Made by a program: the position numbers and the translations under genes. A stretch of 57,735 nt of DNA. Origin: Desulfoscipio geothermicus (GTDB lineage: Bacteria; Bacillota; Desulfotomaculia; Desulfotomaculales; Desulfallaceae). The stretch covers positions 1 to 57,735 of the forward strand of contig JAENYS010000016.1 in the NCBI GenBank assembly GCA_016841645.1. The letters are read 5' to 3'. Of the stretch, positions 26,625-36,310 are shown one piece after another. The notes below the pieces were generated by a model. The model worked only from the letters and a program-made list of their open reading frames with translations, did no database searches and was not told the DNA's origin. Positions within the stretch are counted from its first letter, which is position 1. Each line of letters starts with the position of its first letter.

Positions 26625-27839
26625 TTAATGTAGTAAGTCCTTGCTTGGATAAGTGCTATCGCTGTTTACTGTCACACCCTTCTCTGTTAACGGGTTCCTT
26701 CTTTTGGAGAAGGATGATGCGAAAAATGAAGTCACTACGGCTATTATGGCCAACATTATAATTGTGGTGTTCAAGTAGTTTAATTCCAAGTCCTTTACCG
26801 TGACCCAACGAAAACCCTCAGCCATCCAAGTGTAAGGAAAAAGTCTACTCATCCCATAAATTAACGTCGGCATTTGAATGCCGGGCCAATTGTACCCGGA
26901 AATAAAGAATAAAGGAATCGACAGCAGCATGAGATAACGCACCACTTGCAAGGAGTTGGGTGAGTACAGCGAAACGACAAACCCCAGCGAGGTTATGATA
27001 AGATTAAAGAGCAGGCCCAGCAAAAGAATCAAAGCCGGCGAGCCTTCCACTTTTACGTTTACAAAGCGGTCTGCCACCCATAATAATAAACTGTAGTTAA
27101 AAAAGTTTACGATTAAGTATGGCAGGGCTTTGCCAATAAAAATCTTCCACTGGGGCACCGCGGCACACAAATACTGGATCCATGAATTCCGTTCCTTTTC
27201 CCTGGTGATAGTAAGACCAATGCCCAAAAGACCGATCTGGTGCAGAATCAATAAGACTAAACCCGGAAAGATAAAGGTACTATAGCTATAGGTAGGATTA
27301 AACCATATCTGCATATTAACAGAAACGGTATCGATAACGTTTGTAATCTCTTGCTTGCTCATGCCCAGCCCGCCGAGATAGGCAGCAGTATGGTCTGCGC
27401 TAAAGGTATTAAGCACCTGCTGAAAATACCTGCGGGTATTAAACCCGTAAATCAGATTAGAACCATCATATACGGTTAAAATTTGGGTAAGCCGGTGCTG
27501 AGATAGCTTTTGGGAATAGTCTGCGGGGATCACTACCCCGGCCCGGACCGTACCGTTTTTCATCCCTCTTTCCAAGCCGGCATATGTATTAATTTCCGGG
27601 ATTACTTTGAAATTATTAGTGTTCTCAAATGCCGAGGCCAAGGTTCGGCTTTTAACCGAGTTGTCAAGGTCAACAATGCCGAGCGGCACATGCTGCAGGA
27701 TGCTGGAGGCATAAATCATGCCGATCAGTGATGCATAGAGTAATGGCACGACAAATACAATCAAAAAAAGAATCCGGTCTTTGAATATATGAACAACTTC
27801 GTAGTAGGCAATATTCAGAATTTGTTTCATTTCAAGCAC
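26625..27839 (-). CDS. ABC-2 type exporter permease
   Basis: 404-residue permease with one N-terminal helix (about 22-45), a large extracytoplasmic domain (about 50-175) and five C-terminal helices, the layout of YbhR/YbhS drug-export permeases. It ends the ABC operon and is separated from the second permease by 3 nt. Pairs with the preceding permease as a heterodimer. Confidence 0.9.
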   Translation of the reverse strand: MLEMKQILNIAYYEVVHIFKDRILFLIVFVVPLLYASLIGMIYASSILQHVPLGIVDLDNSVKSRTLASAFENTNNFKVIPEINTYAGLERGMKNGTVRAGVVIPADYSQKLSQHRLTQILTVYDGSNLIYGFNTRRYFQQVLNTFSADHTAAYLGGLGMSKQEITNVIDTVSVNMQIWFNPTYSYSTFIFPGLVLLILHQIGLLGIGLTITREKERNSWIQYLCAAVPQWKIFIGKALPYLIVNFFNYSLLLWVADRFVNVKVEGSPALILLLGLLFNLIITSLGFVVSLYSPNSLQVVRYLMLLSIPLFFISGYNWPGIQMPTLIYGMSRLFPYTWMAEGFRWVTVKDLELNYLNTTIIMLAIIAVVTSFFASSFSKRRNPLTEKGVTVNSDSTYPSKDLLH

Positions 27840-27842
27840 CTC

Positions 27843-29009
27843 TTATCTGAAATGCGCCTTAAATCCGTGCGTAAACAAAGCAGCCAAGCTGTAGCAGATA
27901 ATTGACATCATACCTAGCATTAAAAAGTAGTTCACCATAAATTCCCAACCTTGATTTTTAAAAACAAGATAGTTGATCCCTTGAAAAAACCAGGTTTGGG
28001 GCAGAACCCAGGTCAAAGACTGAAACCAATGTGGCATTGCTGCAATTGGCCAGGTAAAACCAGATATAACAAAGGACGGCAGCGCGATAACCATCCCAAA
28101 ACGAGACGCATCAACTGCATTCCTGGAAAAACTCGATATTAGTGTGCCGATGCTGTGCAGGGAAATAGTAAATACCAAAGTAAATAATAGAAAAATAATG
28201 AATCCGCAATTAAGGGGAAGTTTAAAGAACACAAACGCCAGGAAGTAGACCGGCAATACTATGAGCATGTAAATAAAAATATGAACGATTGACTTGCAGA
28301 AAAAAAGCTTAAACGAAGATATACCTGAAGCCTTGATTTGCAGCCAGCTTCGGACCCCATTCTCGCCAATGATATTCATACAAGAAGCCAGCATACAACA
28401 CTGCTGCCAGATATTAAGCACCAAGGGCAGCACCAGAAAATAAGCGTAATTTAAAGTAGGATTAAACCAGGCTTCTTCACGAAAGTCAATTGACTGGTAG
28501 GCTTCTTTGGCCTGGTCCGGTTGGATTCCCCGGGCTACCAAGGTTTTGACCCCCACCTCGGCCCCCAGCGTTCGGGTGACCGTTAAAACCGCACTTGCCG
28601 CATTCGTAGCATAAGTGATGTTGGCGCCGTCTATAAGCACAGCCACCTTAGTATGGCGATGCAAGGCAATATTTTTGCCGTAATTTTCCGGGATGACTAC
28701 ACCTACTATTACCTGCTCCCTTTTTATTAGCTCTTCCAGCTGTTCAAAGCTATTGGGGTAAGTGATAACCTTTAAATCTTGAGTATTCTTTAGTTCAGCA
28801 ATAACTTGCCGGCTGGCACTGCTCCTATCCAAGTCAACAATCGCAGTGGAAATATTGTCTATCCTAGGGTGGTTATAGATCCCCATAAACAAAAACAACC
28901 CAAATAGTGGACCGGCAATCAAAATATTACGTAAACTTTGGTCACGCCACATAAAAAATATCTCACGCTTCATAATTACCAGGCACTGTTTAAACATGAC
29001 GGCCATCAC
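27843..29009 (-). CDS. ABC-2 type exporter permease
   Basis: 388-residue permease of the same build as its neighbour (N-terminal helix at 24-44, extracytoplasmic domain, five C-terminal helices). Start is GTG 29009 or ATG 29006, overlapping the end of the ATPase gene by about 20 nt. Confidence 0.9.
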   Translation of the reverse strand: MMAVMFKQCLVIMKREIFFMWRDQSLRNILIAGPLFGLFLFMGIYNHPRIDNISTAIVDLDRSSASRQVIAELKNTQDLKVITYPNSFEQLEELIKREQVIVGVVIPENYGKNIALHRHTKVAVLIDGANITYATNAASAVLTVTRTLGAEVGVKTLVARGIQPDQAKEAYQSIDFREEAWFNPTLNYAYFLVLPLVLNIWQQCCMLASCMNIIGENGVRSWLQIKASGISSFKLFFCKSIVHIFIYMLIVLPVYFLAFVFFKLPLNCGFIIFLLFTLVFTISLHSIGTLISSFSRNAVDASRFGMVIALPSFVISGFTWPIAAMPHWFQSLTWVLPQTWFFQGINYLVFKNQGWEFMVNYFLMLGMMSIICYSLAALFTHGFKAHFR

Positions 29010-29697
29010 TCTGTTCTGAGTAGAATTTTACCTGCCTGTCCCATTCCGCCCGGGCATCCTTTGGCTTATAGATGTGCATCTGCCCGCTTTCCAGCCAGCC
29101 GACTTGGCTCATTTGTTCACAAAATTCAATGCTGCTGAAACCGTAAACACAGGTTCCGCCCCCTGCCTGGAATTGCCTCAGCTCCCTTAAAATGAGGTTG
29201 CGCGAGTATAAATCAAAATCCTTAATAATTTCATCAGCAATCAATATTTTTGGCCGGTTAAGCATGGCGCAGGCAAGGGATAGACGTTGATAGACCCCCA
29301 TTGGAAGGACAGTGACGGGCTCTGCTAGAAAATCCTTTAATTCATACCGTTCGATCACTTGGCCTACATTCGCTTGTGAAGCTTTTTTTAAAGCGGCTAT
29401 AAAGTCTAGATTTTCCCCTGTTGTCATATCTCGAAACAAGCTTTTCTCCTGAGTGACTATTCCCAAATCGCGCTTGAACTTTTCGGATTTTGTTATATTG
29501 AGACCCAGGACTTCAACCTGACCGGATTTAAACCGGTCTACTCCGGCCAAAATATGTAACAGCGCCGTTTTACCTGCTCCACAGAAGCCAAATACGCCAA
29601 AACTTTCTCCGGGCAGTACATCAAAGGATAGACCATTGAAAAGCGTTTGGCGCCCGTATTTTTGCACCAGTTGCCTGACTCTTATTACTGGTTCCAA
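28990..29697 (-). CDS. ABC transporter ATP-binding protein
   Basis: 235-residue single ATPase domain with a Walker A of unusual sequence (GFCGAGKTALLH), a degenerate signature region (PMGVYQRLSLACAML) and Walker B (ILIADE, with I rather than the usual D/E-rich context). The start chosen is TTG 29697, 7 nt after GAGGGGGG; an earlier in-frame TTG at 29715 lies before that Shine-Dalgarno. Drives the two permeases for export of an unknown, probably hydrophobic, compound. Confidence 0.88.
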   Translation of the reverse strand: MEPVIRVRQLVQKYGRQTLFNGLSFDVLPGESFGVFGFCGAGKTALLHILAGVDRFKSGQVEVLGLNITKSEKFKRDLGIVTQEKSLFRDMTTGENLDFIAALKKASQANVGQVIERYELKDFLAEPVTVLPMGVYQRLSLACAMLNRPKILIADEIIKDFDLYSRNLILRELRQFQAGGGTCVYGFSSIEFCEQMSQVGWLESGQMHIYKPKDARAEWDRQVKFYSEQSDGRHV

Positions 29698-29698
29698 T

Positions 29699-30766
29699 CT
29701 ACTGCCCCCCCTCAATGATCTTGACTCTGGCTGTCATACCTGTCTTTAAGGCTAGATCATCATTAGGCACATTGATCTTGACTCGGAAACTACGGATATC
29801 ATGTTCATACTGGTCATCGATAGCTTTTTGCACGGCAAATTCACCGGCATCGTTGATTAACACCACCTTGCTCTTAAAGACCCGCTCCGGGTAGGCATCG
29901 ACAGTGATTTCGGCTTCCTGCTGCAGTTGGACACGTCCAATCTTTTTCTCACTTAAATAAATGTTTACAAAAGGATGGTCGATATCTGTAATCTCAAATA
30001 CCGGTGTACCGGCGTTAAGCATTTCGCCCGGTTGGAGATACTTTTCGGTGATATATCCGGATATAGGGGCTAGTAAATGGGTGTTTTTAAGATAAATTTC
30101 AGCTTTTTGGACCTCACCACTGGCTTGTTTAACTGCTCCCTGGGCAGCTTGATATTGAGATTGAGCCAGCGACACGTTTGTCCGTGCTGCCAAGGCCTGG
30201 TCAAGACCGGCCTTGGCTTCCTTCAATTTGCTTTGGGCCAAGTCATAGGCATTGGTGGCGTCATCCAGTGTTTTTTGGGGAACAGCTCCGTTTTCAAATA
30301 AGGATGAGGCTCGCTCGTAGGCTAGTTTAGCGTCTTTGACTCCTATTTCAGCCTGAGACATTTTAGCTTGTAACTGGTTAATCGTACTCTCTACCTGTTG
30401 AGTGGTTAGAGAAATCGAATCTGCAGCTTGCTTTGCCTGAGCAACTGCCGCATCATAGGCACCGCGAGCAGTAAACACATCAGAACTAATTTCCTGAGCT
30501 TCCAAGGAGGCTATTTCCTCCCCGGTTTTAACTTTGCTGCCTTCACCCACTAATATATTTTCCAGTTTTCCGGGAATCTTGAAAGATGCCAGCACTGTCG
30601 TGGCCTCTATTGTTCCCGTCGCGGTCAGACTTTGGCGTTCATTGTCCAAGGCGACCTTTTGTACATAGAAATAGCGGTTGAAGATGAGAATACCCGCGGC
30701 AACAATGCCCAAAAAAAGAATAAAGGTGATTCCTTTCTTTAAATTAGTTTCGCTTAAGGCATCCAT
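29699..30766 (-). CDS. HlyD-family membrane fusion protein
   Basis: 355-residue periplasm-facing adaptor: N-terminal transmembrane helix (about 11-30), a biotinyl-lipoyl-like half (about 45-80), a long alanine/glutamine-rich coiled coil (about 85-215) and the second lipoyl/beta-barrel part ending with GMTARVKI. Same layout as YbhG in the YbhGFSR efflux system. AAGGAGG precedes the ATG. Confidence 0.92.
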   Translation of the reverse strand: MDALSETNLKKGITFILFLGIVAAGILIFNRYFYVQKVALDNERQSLTATGTIEATTVLASFKIPGKLENILVGEGSKVKTGEEIASLEAQEISSDVFTARGAYDAAVAQAKQAADSISLTTQQVESTINQLQAKMSQAEIGVKDAKLAYERASSLFENGAVPQKTLDDATNAYDLAQSKLKEAKAGLDQALAARTNVSLAQSQYQAAQGAVKQASGEVQKAEIYLKNTHLLAPISGYITEKYLQPGEMLNAGTPVFEITDIDHPFVNIYLSEKKIGRVQLQQEAEITVDAYPERVFKSKVVLINDAGEFAVQKAIDDQYEHDIRSFRVKINVPNDDLALKTGMTARVKIIEGGQ

Positions 30767-30780
30767 TGCTAAAGGCCTCC

Positions 30781-31145
30781 TTATTTACTAAAGATTCTAT
30801 CAAAAACAAGTTTTAAAATATGCTCCAAAAATGCTTCAAGCATTTCCTCCGGGCAACATTTGTCCTTGGATCATCGGCATAATTAATGGCATTTTTACTT
30901 AAAGTATAAATTTTATTGTAATTGTAACGCAGAACTTCCACATATAGGTTTTCTTTACTGCCAAAATAATGATAGATCATGCGCTTATTAATTCCCGCCT
31001 CGTCAGCAATTTCATCTACCCTGGCTCCTTCAGGTTCCTTTTGGGCAAAGATACTTGTTGCTGCTTTTAAGATCCGTGAACGGCTTTTCTCTGACCGCTG
31101 TTCCCGGCCATCTTTTCGGATGTTTGTTTGTCTAAGTTCTTCCAT
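30781..31145 (-). pseudogene. TetR-family regulator with internal deletion
   Basis: The first ~86 codons give a normal TetR DNA-binding domain (RSRILKAATSIFAQ, GINKRMIYHYFGSKENLY). The frame then ends early after about 110 codons. A shift in frame near 30845 reveals EEMLEAFLEHILKLVFDRIF followed by SK and TAA at 30781-30783, a typical TetR C-terminus. About 80 central codons of the ligand-binding domain are missing, so the product should not sense a ligand. It heads the efflux operon it presumably used to control. Confidence 0.8.
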
Positions 31146-31431
31146 GAGCGTCTCCCCAAGTATTATGATGCAAGTAAAGTAAGTAACTGTGGTTAGTTAC
31201 CTATATTTTAAGCTGCGCTAAATTATCATGTCAAGAAAATGTAGTAATTGTACCTGCTGTGCCTTATACAGACGCACCGTGCAGCGTGCTTTCAGTGATT
31301 AATACCGAGGATAGAATTTAGGTTACCCCGCGGAATGTGTCTGTCGCTATATTAAACGCGGATGTCCTGGGTAGAGAGTATGTAATGATTGCCGAACTTT
31401 ATAACACAGCCAGACAGAAGTATGATGTTAG
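31146..31431. other. intergenic region with possible coding relic
   Basis: On the plus strand, 31317-31437 reads RNVSVAILNADVLGREYVMI and continues to a TAA, bounded upstream by stops. It looks like the C-terminus of a lost gene; family not recognised. Confidence 0.35.
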
Positions 31432-32172
31432 TTAAGTAGTACCATCAAGGCGATCCCTGGTGGAAAATGCGATTGTTGAAGCAAATTTTTCCAATAACAG
31501 CCCCGAATTAATGTCACTGTTGGCTCCCATATTAATGACTGTTTTAGCCAGGCTGACAGCTATCGGTCCTTGAGCGATTATTTTTTGCGCCATTTGTTTG
31601 GCGGCCGGCAGCAAATCTTCAGGTTTCTCAACTATTTTATTCAAAAGGCCAATTTCTTTGGCCTCCCGGGCGCTTATAATATCACCGGTAAAAATTAATT
31701 CTTTGGCCTTAGCCTTGCCCACTAATCTCTGCAGCCTTTGGGTACCTCCCGCCCCGGGGATGATGCCCAGTCCGGTTTCCGGCTGACCCAGTTTAGATCG
31801 ACTGGTCGCAATCCTCATATCACAGGCTAGGGCCAGCTCACAGCCGCCGCCCATAGCAAAGCCGTCTATGGCGGCAATTACAGGCTTTTCAAGGTTTTCC
31901 ACCTCAATTAGCGATGCATGGGCTTCACTTTTTAATATTTCTAGAGTTTCTCGTTCATTAAGGGAATGGATATCTGATCCGGATGCAAATGCTTTACCTC
32001 CCGAACCAGTGACAATTACTACCCGCACATCTTGATCAAAACGGCATTCCCGCGCGGCACTGCGGATCTCCACCCAGGTGCGGGGGTCCAGGGCATTGTA
32101 AACATCCGGACGGTTCAATGTAATTAACGCAACATGGGACTCTTGTTCGAGTAATAAATTTTGATATTCCAT
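31432..32172 (-). CDS. enoyl-CoA hydratase/crotonase family, C-terminally shortened
   Basis: 246-residue crotonase-fold enzyme that adds water to trans-2-enoyl-CoA. The oxyanion-hole segments are AFASGSDI and GFAMGGGCELALACDMRIA, and the catalytic Glu is in LGQPETGLGIIPGAGGTQRL. The product stops at AFSTRDRLDGTT, where relatives continue for about 12-14 more residues (usually AFLEKRKPxF), so the last helix is truncated and trimer packing could suffer. Possibly a recent truncation. Confidence 0.85.
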   Translation of the reverse strand: MEYQNLLLEQESHVALITLNRPDVYNALDPRTWVEIRSAARECRFDQDVRVVIVTGSGGKAFASGSDIHSLNERETLEILKSEAHASLIEVENLEKPVIAAIDGFAMGGGCELALACDMRIATSRSKLGQPETGLGIIPGAGGTQRLQRLVGKAKAKELIFTGDIISAREAKEIGLLNKIVEKPEDLLPAAKQMAQKIIAQGPIAVSLAKTVINMGANSDINSGLLLEKFASTIAFSTRDRLDGTT

Positions 32173-32430
32173 TCTTTAATTATTGCACCTACCTATTTTC
32201 ACATTACTTACTTCTCATATAACTTCAGAAACAAAAAATTAATATGTTTATTTTACAAGCTATTGCAATTTTGGACGAAAATTTTGCCGCAGAAAGATAC
32301 AAAAAAATTAGCTTAATATGCATACCGGGGTGTTAAGATTCTAAGTGCTTTGAACCATGTTTTCTGCATAGATGCGGGAACTTAAGAAAATCAAGGGGTA
32401 ATAAAGATAATTGCCTAACTTAATAAAAAT

Positions 32431-32478
32431 AAAAAAACCAGCAATTCCATATGTAAAAGATTGCAGGTTTATTGCTGG
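32431..32478 (-). terminator. tRNA-Arg terminator
   Basis: Arms CCAGCAAT / ATTGCTGG with seven T residues afterwards on the minus strand. The 5' arm includes the encoded CCA end of the tRNA. Confidence 0.8.
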
Positions 32479-32550
32479 TGCGCCTGACAGGAATCGAACC
32501 TGTGCTTCCGGCTCCGGAGGCCGGCGCTCTATCCCCTGAGCTACAGGCGC
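32476..32550 (-). tRNA. tRNA-Arg (anticodon CCG)
   Basis: Cloverleaf on the minus strand: acceptor GCGCCTG/CAGGCGC, anticodon loop CTCCGGA with CCG, T arm ACAGG-TTCGATT-CCTGT, discriminator A and encoded CCA. The 32173-32430 gap before its terminator shows nothing else. Confidence 0.96.
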
Positions 32551-32676
32551 ATGTATTTAATTTGCTACATTGAGTATTGTATCATAAATTTTGAATAATG
32601 CAAGGTTTAAAGCCCGGTAATTAGTATATTTTACGGGGAAAAAGGATGTACTTACCTGGCGCGACAATTAAACCGT

Positions 32677-33519
32677 TTATATGTCTCTTTTACTAAACAA
32701 ATATACCGCTAAACCCGTAAAGGATACCACGTACAAGACTGCATAAACCACCATCCACACACTGGGCTCGGACATGCTGCCAAAGGGACCCATCTGCTGG
32801 ATAGCCTGCAGTGGGTCACCTGCGGGATTCATGAGCACGTGAACAATTTTGCGGTACAGTGCGTCTACCGGCATAATCAAACTGGCTAGTATGCCGGTAT
32901 GCTGCAAGGCAGCGTTATTGATCAGCCAGCCTATTTGTTCCACCATGCCGCCAATTACGGACACCGCATACAGCATAAACATGACCACACCGTTTGCAAT
33001 GGTGGGCAGCATCGTGGAGCCGCACAGTGTTACTGCCAGCAATACCACAGGCTGCAGGGTAAACAGTGCCATGGCATTCCACTGCCCGGTTAACTCAAGC
33101 CCTGTCTTAAGGTTTATAAGCAGGTAAATAATCATAAAAAACAAAGCAGCGTACAGGGCCAGAAACAGGCCCGTACCCAGGAATTTGCCCAGTACTATTT
33201 CATAGCGCCGCACCGGCTTGGGGATAATGGTCTGGATAATGCCACTTTCAATTTCCGATGCTATGGCACCTACTGCTGAAAAAATAGCTAAAAATGATAC
33301 AATAAATCCACCGAAATATAGGCCGAAGGACAGCAATTGAGGGTAAATCATTTGCGCCAGCATCGGGTTGGGGTGCCGGGCCAAATCTCTGGCGACAAAA
33401 TGCACTCCAGTACCGTACAACCCAAGAAAAGCTGCAGCCAGAATGAGCGAAATAAGCACTACTTTGCGACCCATTGCTTCACGGAAAGTTATTTTAATAA
33501 TCGCCAGCACTGTTCTCAC
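32677..33519 (-). CDS. ABC-2 type permease (NosY-like)
   Basis: 280-residue membrane protein with six hydrophobic helices and the SEIESGIIQTIIPKPVRRYE coupling segment typical of ABC-2/NosY permeases. It overlaps the ATPase gene by 26 nt and closes the sigma factor operon. Substrate unknown. Confidence 0.9.
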   Translation of the reverse strand: MRTVLAIIKITFREAMGRKVVLISLILAAAFLGLYGTGVHFVARDLARHPNPMLAQMIYPQLLSFGLYFGGFIVSFLAIFSAVGAIASEIESGIIQTIIPKPVRRYEIVLGKFLGTGLFLALYAALFFMIIYLLINLKTGLELTGQWNAMALFTLQPVVLLAVTLCGSTMLPTIANGVVMFMLYAVSVIGGMVEQIGWLINNAALQHTGILASLIMPVDALYRKIVHVLMNPAGDPLQAIQQMGPFGSMSEPSVWMVVYAVLYVVSFTGLAVYLFSKRDI

Positions 33520-34420
33520 CCTCCTGCGCCATACTGATAAACATTTCCTCCAAAGAAGAACGTTTAAGGTTTAATTCATACAACCTGCCACCACCCCGAA
33601 TAACTGCTTCCGCCAGTAGCGGAATATCCTCTTCCCGGCTCACTGAAGCTAAAACAGTATTGCCTTTTATGGTCAGAGAAAGGGCTATACATACGAGCAC
33701 ACTCCTTATTTGATCGGTTATTCCCTCCAATCGCATTTCCACGTTAATTTCGGCGGACCTCAGTTCATCCAAGGTACCCTGCCGGATGATTGTACCATGT
33801 TTTATAAAAGCCACCGTATCGCAAATCATCTCAACCTCGCTAAGCAGGTGGCTATTTAAAAAAATAGTCTTGCCGCCGGCCCTCAGTTCCACCAGTATAT
33901 TCCGCACATCGCGGCGTCCCAGGGGATCCAGGGCCGAAGTTGGCTCGTCCAAAAACATCAATTCGGGATCCGGCAGCAATGCACAGGCCAGCCCGGCCCT
34001 TTGCTGCATGCCCTTACTGTATGTGCGTATCTTTTGACTTTCTCGTCCGGATAGCCCTACTTTATCAATAACCCAAGGTATGCGTTGTTTTTTGTCTGTT
34101 TTACTCATGCCGTACAGTGAGGCGTGAAAATCCAGCAGTTGCCTAAAGGTCAGCCATTCGTGGTAGCGAAAGTTTTCCGGTAAAAAACCAATTTTCCTTC
34201 TTTTAGCAATGTCCCCCAGGGGCTTGCCCAGCAATCGGGCCTCTCCCGAAGTGGGGTAAAGCAGCCCCATCAATGTTTTGACCAGGGTGCTTTTACCTGC
34301 CCCGTTGGGACCCAGGAATCCGAAGATTTGCCCCCGGGGAACCCGGAGGCAAATATCAGTACAGCCAACTTTATGTCCGTAAAGTTTAGTTAAATTGAGC
34401 GTTTCGATGGCCAAATCCAA
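33494..34420 (-). CDS. ABC transporter ATPase
   Basis: 308-residue ATPase with Walker A GPNGAGKST, signature YSKGMQQRAGLA, Walker B LMFLDEP and a ~90-residue C-terminal extension found in ABC-2 exporters. Operates with the next permease; 13 nt after the anti-sigma gene. Confidence 0.93.
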   Translation of the reverse strand: MDLAIETLNLTKLYGHKVGCTDICLRVPRGQIFGFLGPNGAGKSTLVKTLMGLLYPTSGEARLLGKPLGDIAKRRKIGFLPENFRYHEWLTFRQLLDFHASLYGMSKTDKKQRIPWVIDKVGLSGRESQKIRTYSKGMQQRAGLACALLPDPELMFLDEPTSALDPLGRRDVRNILVELRAGGKTIFLNSHLLSEVEMICDTVAFIKHGTIIRQGTLDELRSAEINVEMRLEGITDQIRSVLVCIALSLTIKGNTVLASVSREEDIPLLAEAVIRGGGRLYELNLKRSSLEEMFISMAQEGENSAGDY

Positions 34421-34433
34421 TTAGTATCCCACC

Positions 34434-35540
34434 TTATTTCATTTGCCCCGCTATGGCCAGGGCGGATAGTTCATCCAGGTTGGTGCCCGAGATGGTATAT
34501 ATAACACCGTTATTCTGCCAGACTAAAAAGCTCATCGCTGCAGAGTTGTCCTTCCTGGTGCTGCCGTCCACAAAAACCCCTTGACTGCCGTTAACAATAA
34601 CATTCCTGGATGCGCCGTTCATATTCGGAATTAATACTGTGTGCTGCCAGTCATCTACCGCCAGCAGCTGGTTGCGCAAGTTTTCCGGCAGTGCGGGCAC
34701 ATTTAATAGGGCATCCTTTATGGCCTGCACATCCACTCCGGATGGTGCTTTTATTTCAGGACTTCTAGCTTGGGTTACGGTGAGCATATCATTGCCCAAA
34801 TCGTACTTGGCTATTATGGCAGTGGGCATGTGCATGGTGAAAGTTTGCCCGTCCAAGCTTTCCGGTAGCAATTTGGTGCTGCCCAGTGACTGCAGCAGAC
34901 TATTTACACTAGCCACGTCCAGAGTGAGATTGGCTGTACTGGCGGTGATCTTTTGCAGCTCGGTCTCGTTGTAGCCAGCCGGTTGGGGTAGTTTGACTGC
35001 AAAGTCCACAGCTTCCGCCGCTTGGGCTATGGTTACCTGAACCGCTTCTTGTTTACCGGTTACTTCAACCTTGCCAAAGTTATCAATGTTCACATTACCG
35101 GTCCCTTCATCAATGGCTCTTTCCAGTTGTTCAATATCCCCGGAATTAACGGTAATGGTCTGTACCTTTTCCATTCTAAACACAGTTAGAAATTCACCGG
35201 CCATACTGCGCACGGCCGGAAAACTAAAGGCGGTAAACAATACAGCGGCCATTGCCGCAGTGGCAATAAATTTTTTATAAGGTTTCATAGCATTAAAACT
35301 CCTTCTAAATTGATATAGCTTATTGTTGCGTAACCCGTTTGTCAAGGCTTTATTGGTTGTAGTCAGGTTTGCCAGGTACTGGTTCATGCAAAGGTTGACA
35401 AAATTGCTATTTGACTGCAGCTCCTCCAATACACATCTGCATTTAGCACATTTCTCCAGGTGCCGGGTTATCTCACGCCTCTGCTCGCTGTTTAATTCAT
35501 TATCGATGTAAGCTTGAAGGATGCCTTTTTCATAGCACAT
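34434..35540 (-). CDS. membrane-bound anti-sigma factor with zinc-finger domain
   Basis: 368-residue protein. An N-terminal anti-sigma zinc finger (HLEKCAKC with the preceding region) is followed by one transmembrane helix (about 93-112) and a ~250-residue extracytoplasmic domain, likely the sensor. The start codon overlaps the stop of the sigma gene (TAATG), the usual coupling of sigma and anti-sigma synthesis. Confidence 0.88.
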   Translation of the reverse strand: MCYEKGILQAYIDNELNSEQRREITRHLEKCAKCRCVLEELQSNSNFVNLCMNQYLANLTTTNKALTNGLRNNKLYQFRRSFNAMKPYKKFIATAAMAAVLFTAFSFPAVRSMAGEFLTVFRMEKVQTITVNSGDIEQLERAIDEGTGNVNIDNFGKVEVTGKQEAVQVTIAQAAEAVDFAVKLPQPAGYNETELQKITASTANLTLDVASVNSLLQSLGSTKLLPESLDGQTFTMHMPTAIIAKYDLGNDMLTVTQARSPEIKAPSGVDVQAIKDALLNVPALPENLRNQLLAVDDWQHTVLIPNMNGASRNVIVNGSQGVFVDGSTRKDNSAAMSFLVWQNNGVIYTISGTNLDELSALAIAGQMK

Positions 35541-36100
35541 TACGCGTCACTTCCTTTCTGTTCCAGATAAACCCTTTTAAACTTGGCTTGGGCCCGTGCA
35601 ATGATTGTACCCACCGATGTTTTTTTTGTCCCGATGGCTTCCGCTATTTCGTCATAACTAAAACCGGAATGCTTCATTAATAAACATAGTCTGTCCCTCT
35701 CAGGTAAGGACTGTAAAGTAATGCGGACGAGGCTAGTTTCTTCATTTTGTAGCGCTGCTTCCTCACTAGAAATCGCTGTCAACTTATAATGCTCGGTCTT
35801 TTCTTCCCTGCGCAGGCGGCTCTTTTCGCTGCGCAGGTAATTGTAGGCCAGATTTATAGCCACCCGGGAAAGCCATCCCCCAATGTTTTGGTATTGCCGG
35901 GGCGGTGTGCAGTACAGCTTTAGGAAAGCCTCCTGAGTAATTTCCTCCGCCACAGCATGACTGCCTAGCATATAGGTAAGCTGGCGGCATACAGCCGAGT
36001 AATAACGGTTATATGTTTCCTGGTAAGACTTCTGAGATTTTGCACCTTTTTTCATTTGAGACGGGTAAATGGCCGGCCACCTCCCCCGTTTTCCTTTCAT
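35540..36100 (-). CDS. ECF-type RNA polymerase sigma factor
   Basis: 186-residue sigma-70 family protein: region 2 (YNRYYSAVCRQLTYMLG, AEEITQEAFLKLY, GGWLSRVAINLAYNYLR) and region 4 (LPERDRLCLLMKHSGFSYDE). Expected to direct transcription of its own operon and hence the ABC transporter. The first 15 codons have no good ribosome binding site; ATG 36055 (MKKGAKSQ) is an alternative start. Confidence 0.9.
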   Translation of the reverse strand: MKGKRGRWPAIYPSQMKKGAKSQKSYQETYNRYYSAVCRQLTYMLGSHAVAEEITQEAFLKLYCTPPRQYQNIGGWLSRVAINLAYNYLRSEKSRLRREEKTEHYKLTAISSEEAALQNEETSLVRITLQSLPERDRLCLLMKHSGFSYDEIAEAIGTKKTSVGTIIARAQAKFKRVYLEQKGSDA

Positions 36101-36214
36101 CTTTAAAACACATCAGCATTTGTTAAAATGACACCCGAGATAATTATATCTTGGTTTATTAGCCATAAGCCTCCCCAATAGCTAACTTTACTTACCATTC
36201 AAAAAATTCACGAT

Positions 36215-36242
36215 AATAAAAATACCGGGAAGATACTCCCGG
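36215..36242 (-). terminator. terminator of the tsaE-tsaB-rimI operon
   Basis: CCGGGA / TCCCGG hairpin followed on the minus strand by TATTTTTATT, about 70 nt beyond the 47-codon gene. Confidence 0.75.
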
Positions 36243-36310
36243 AATAGTAGATTTATCAGTTTGCAAAATGTAATTTGTTATTAATGGCCGCCCCGCGGCT
36301 AACAGTTTCC

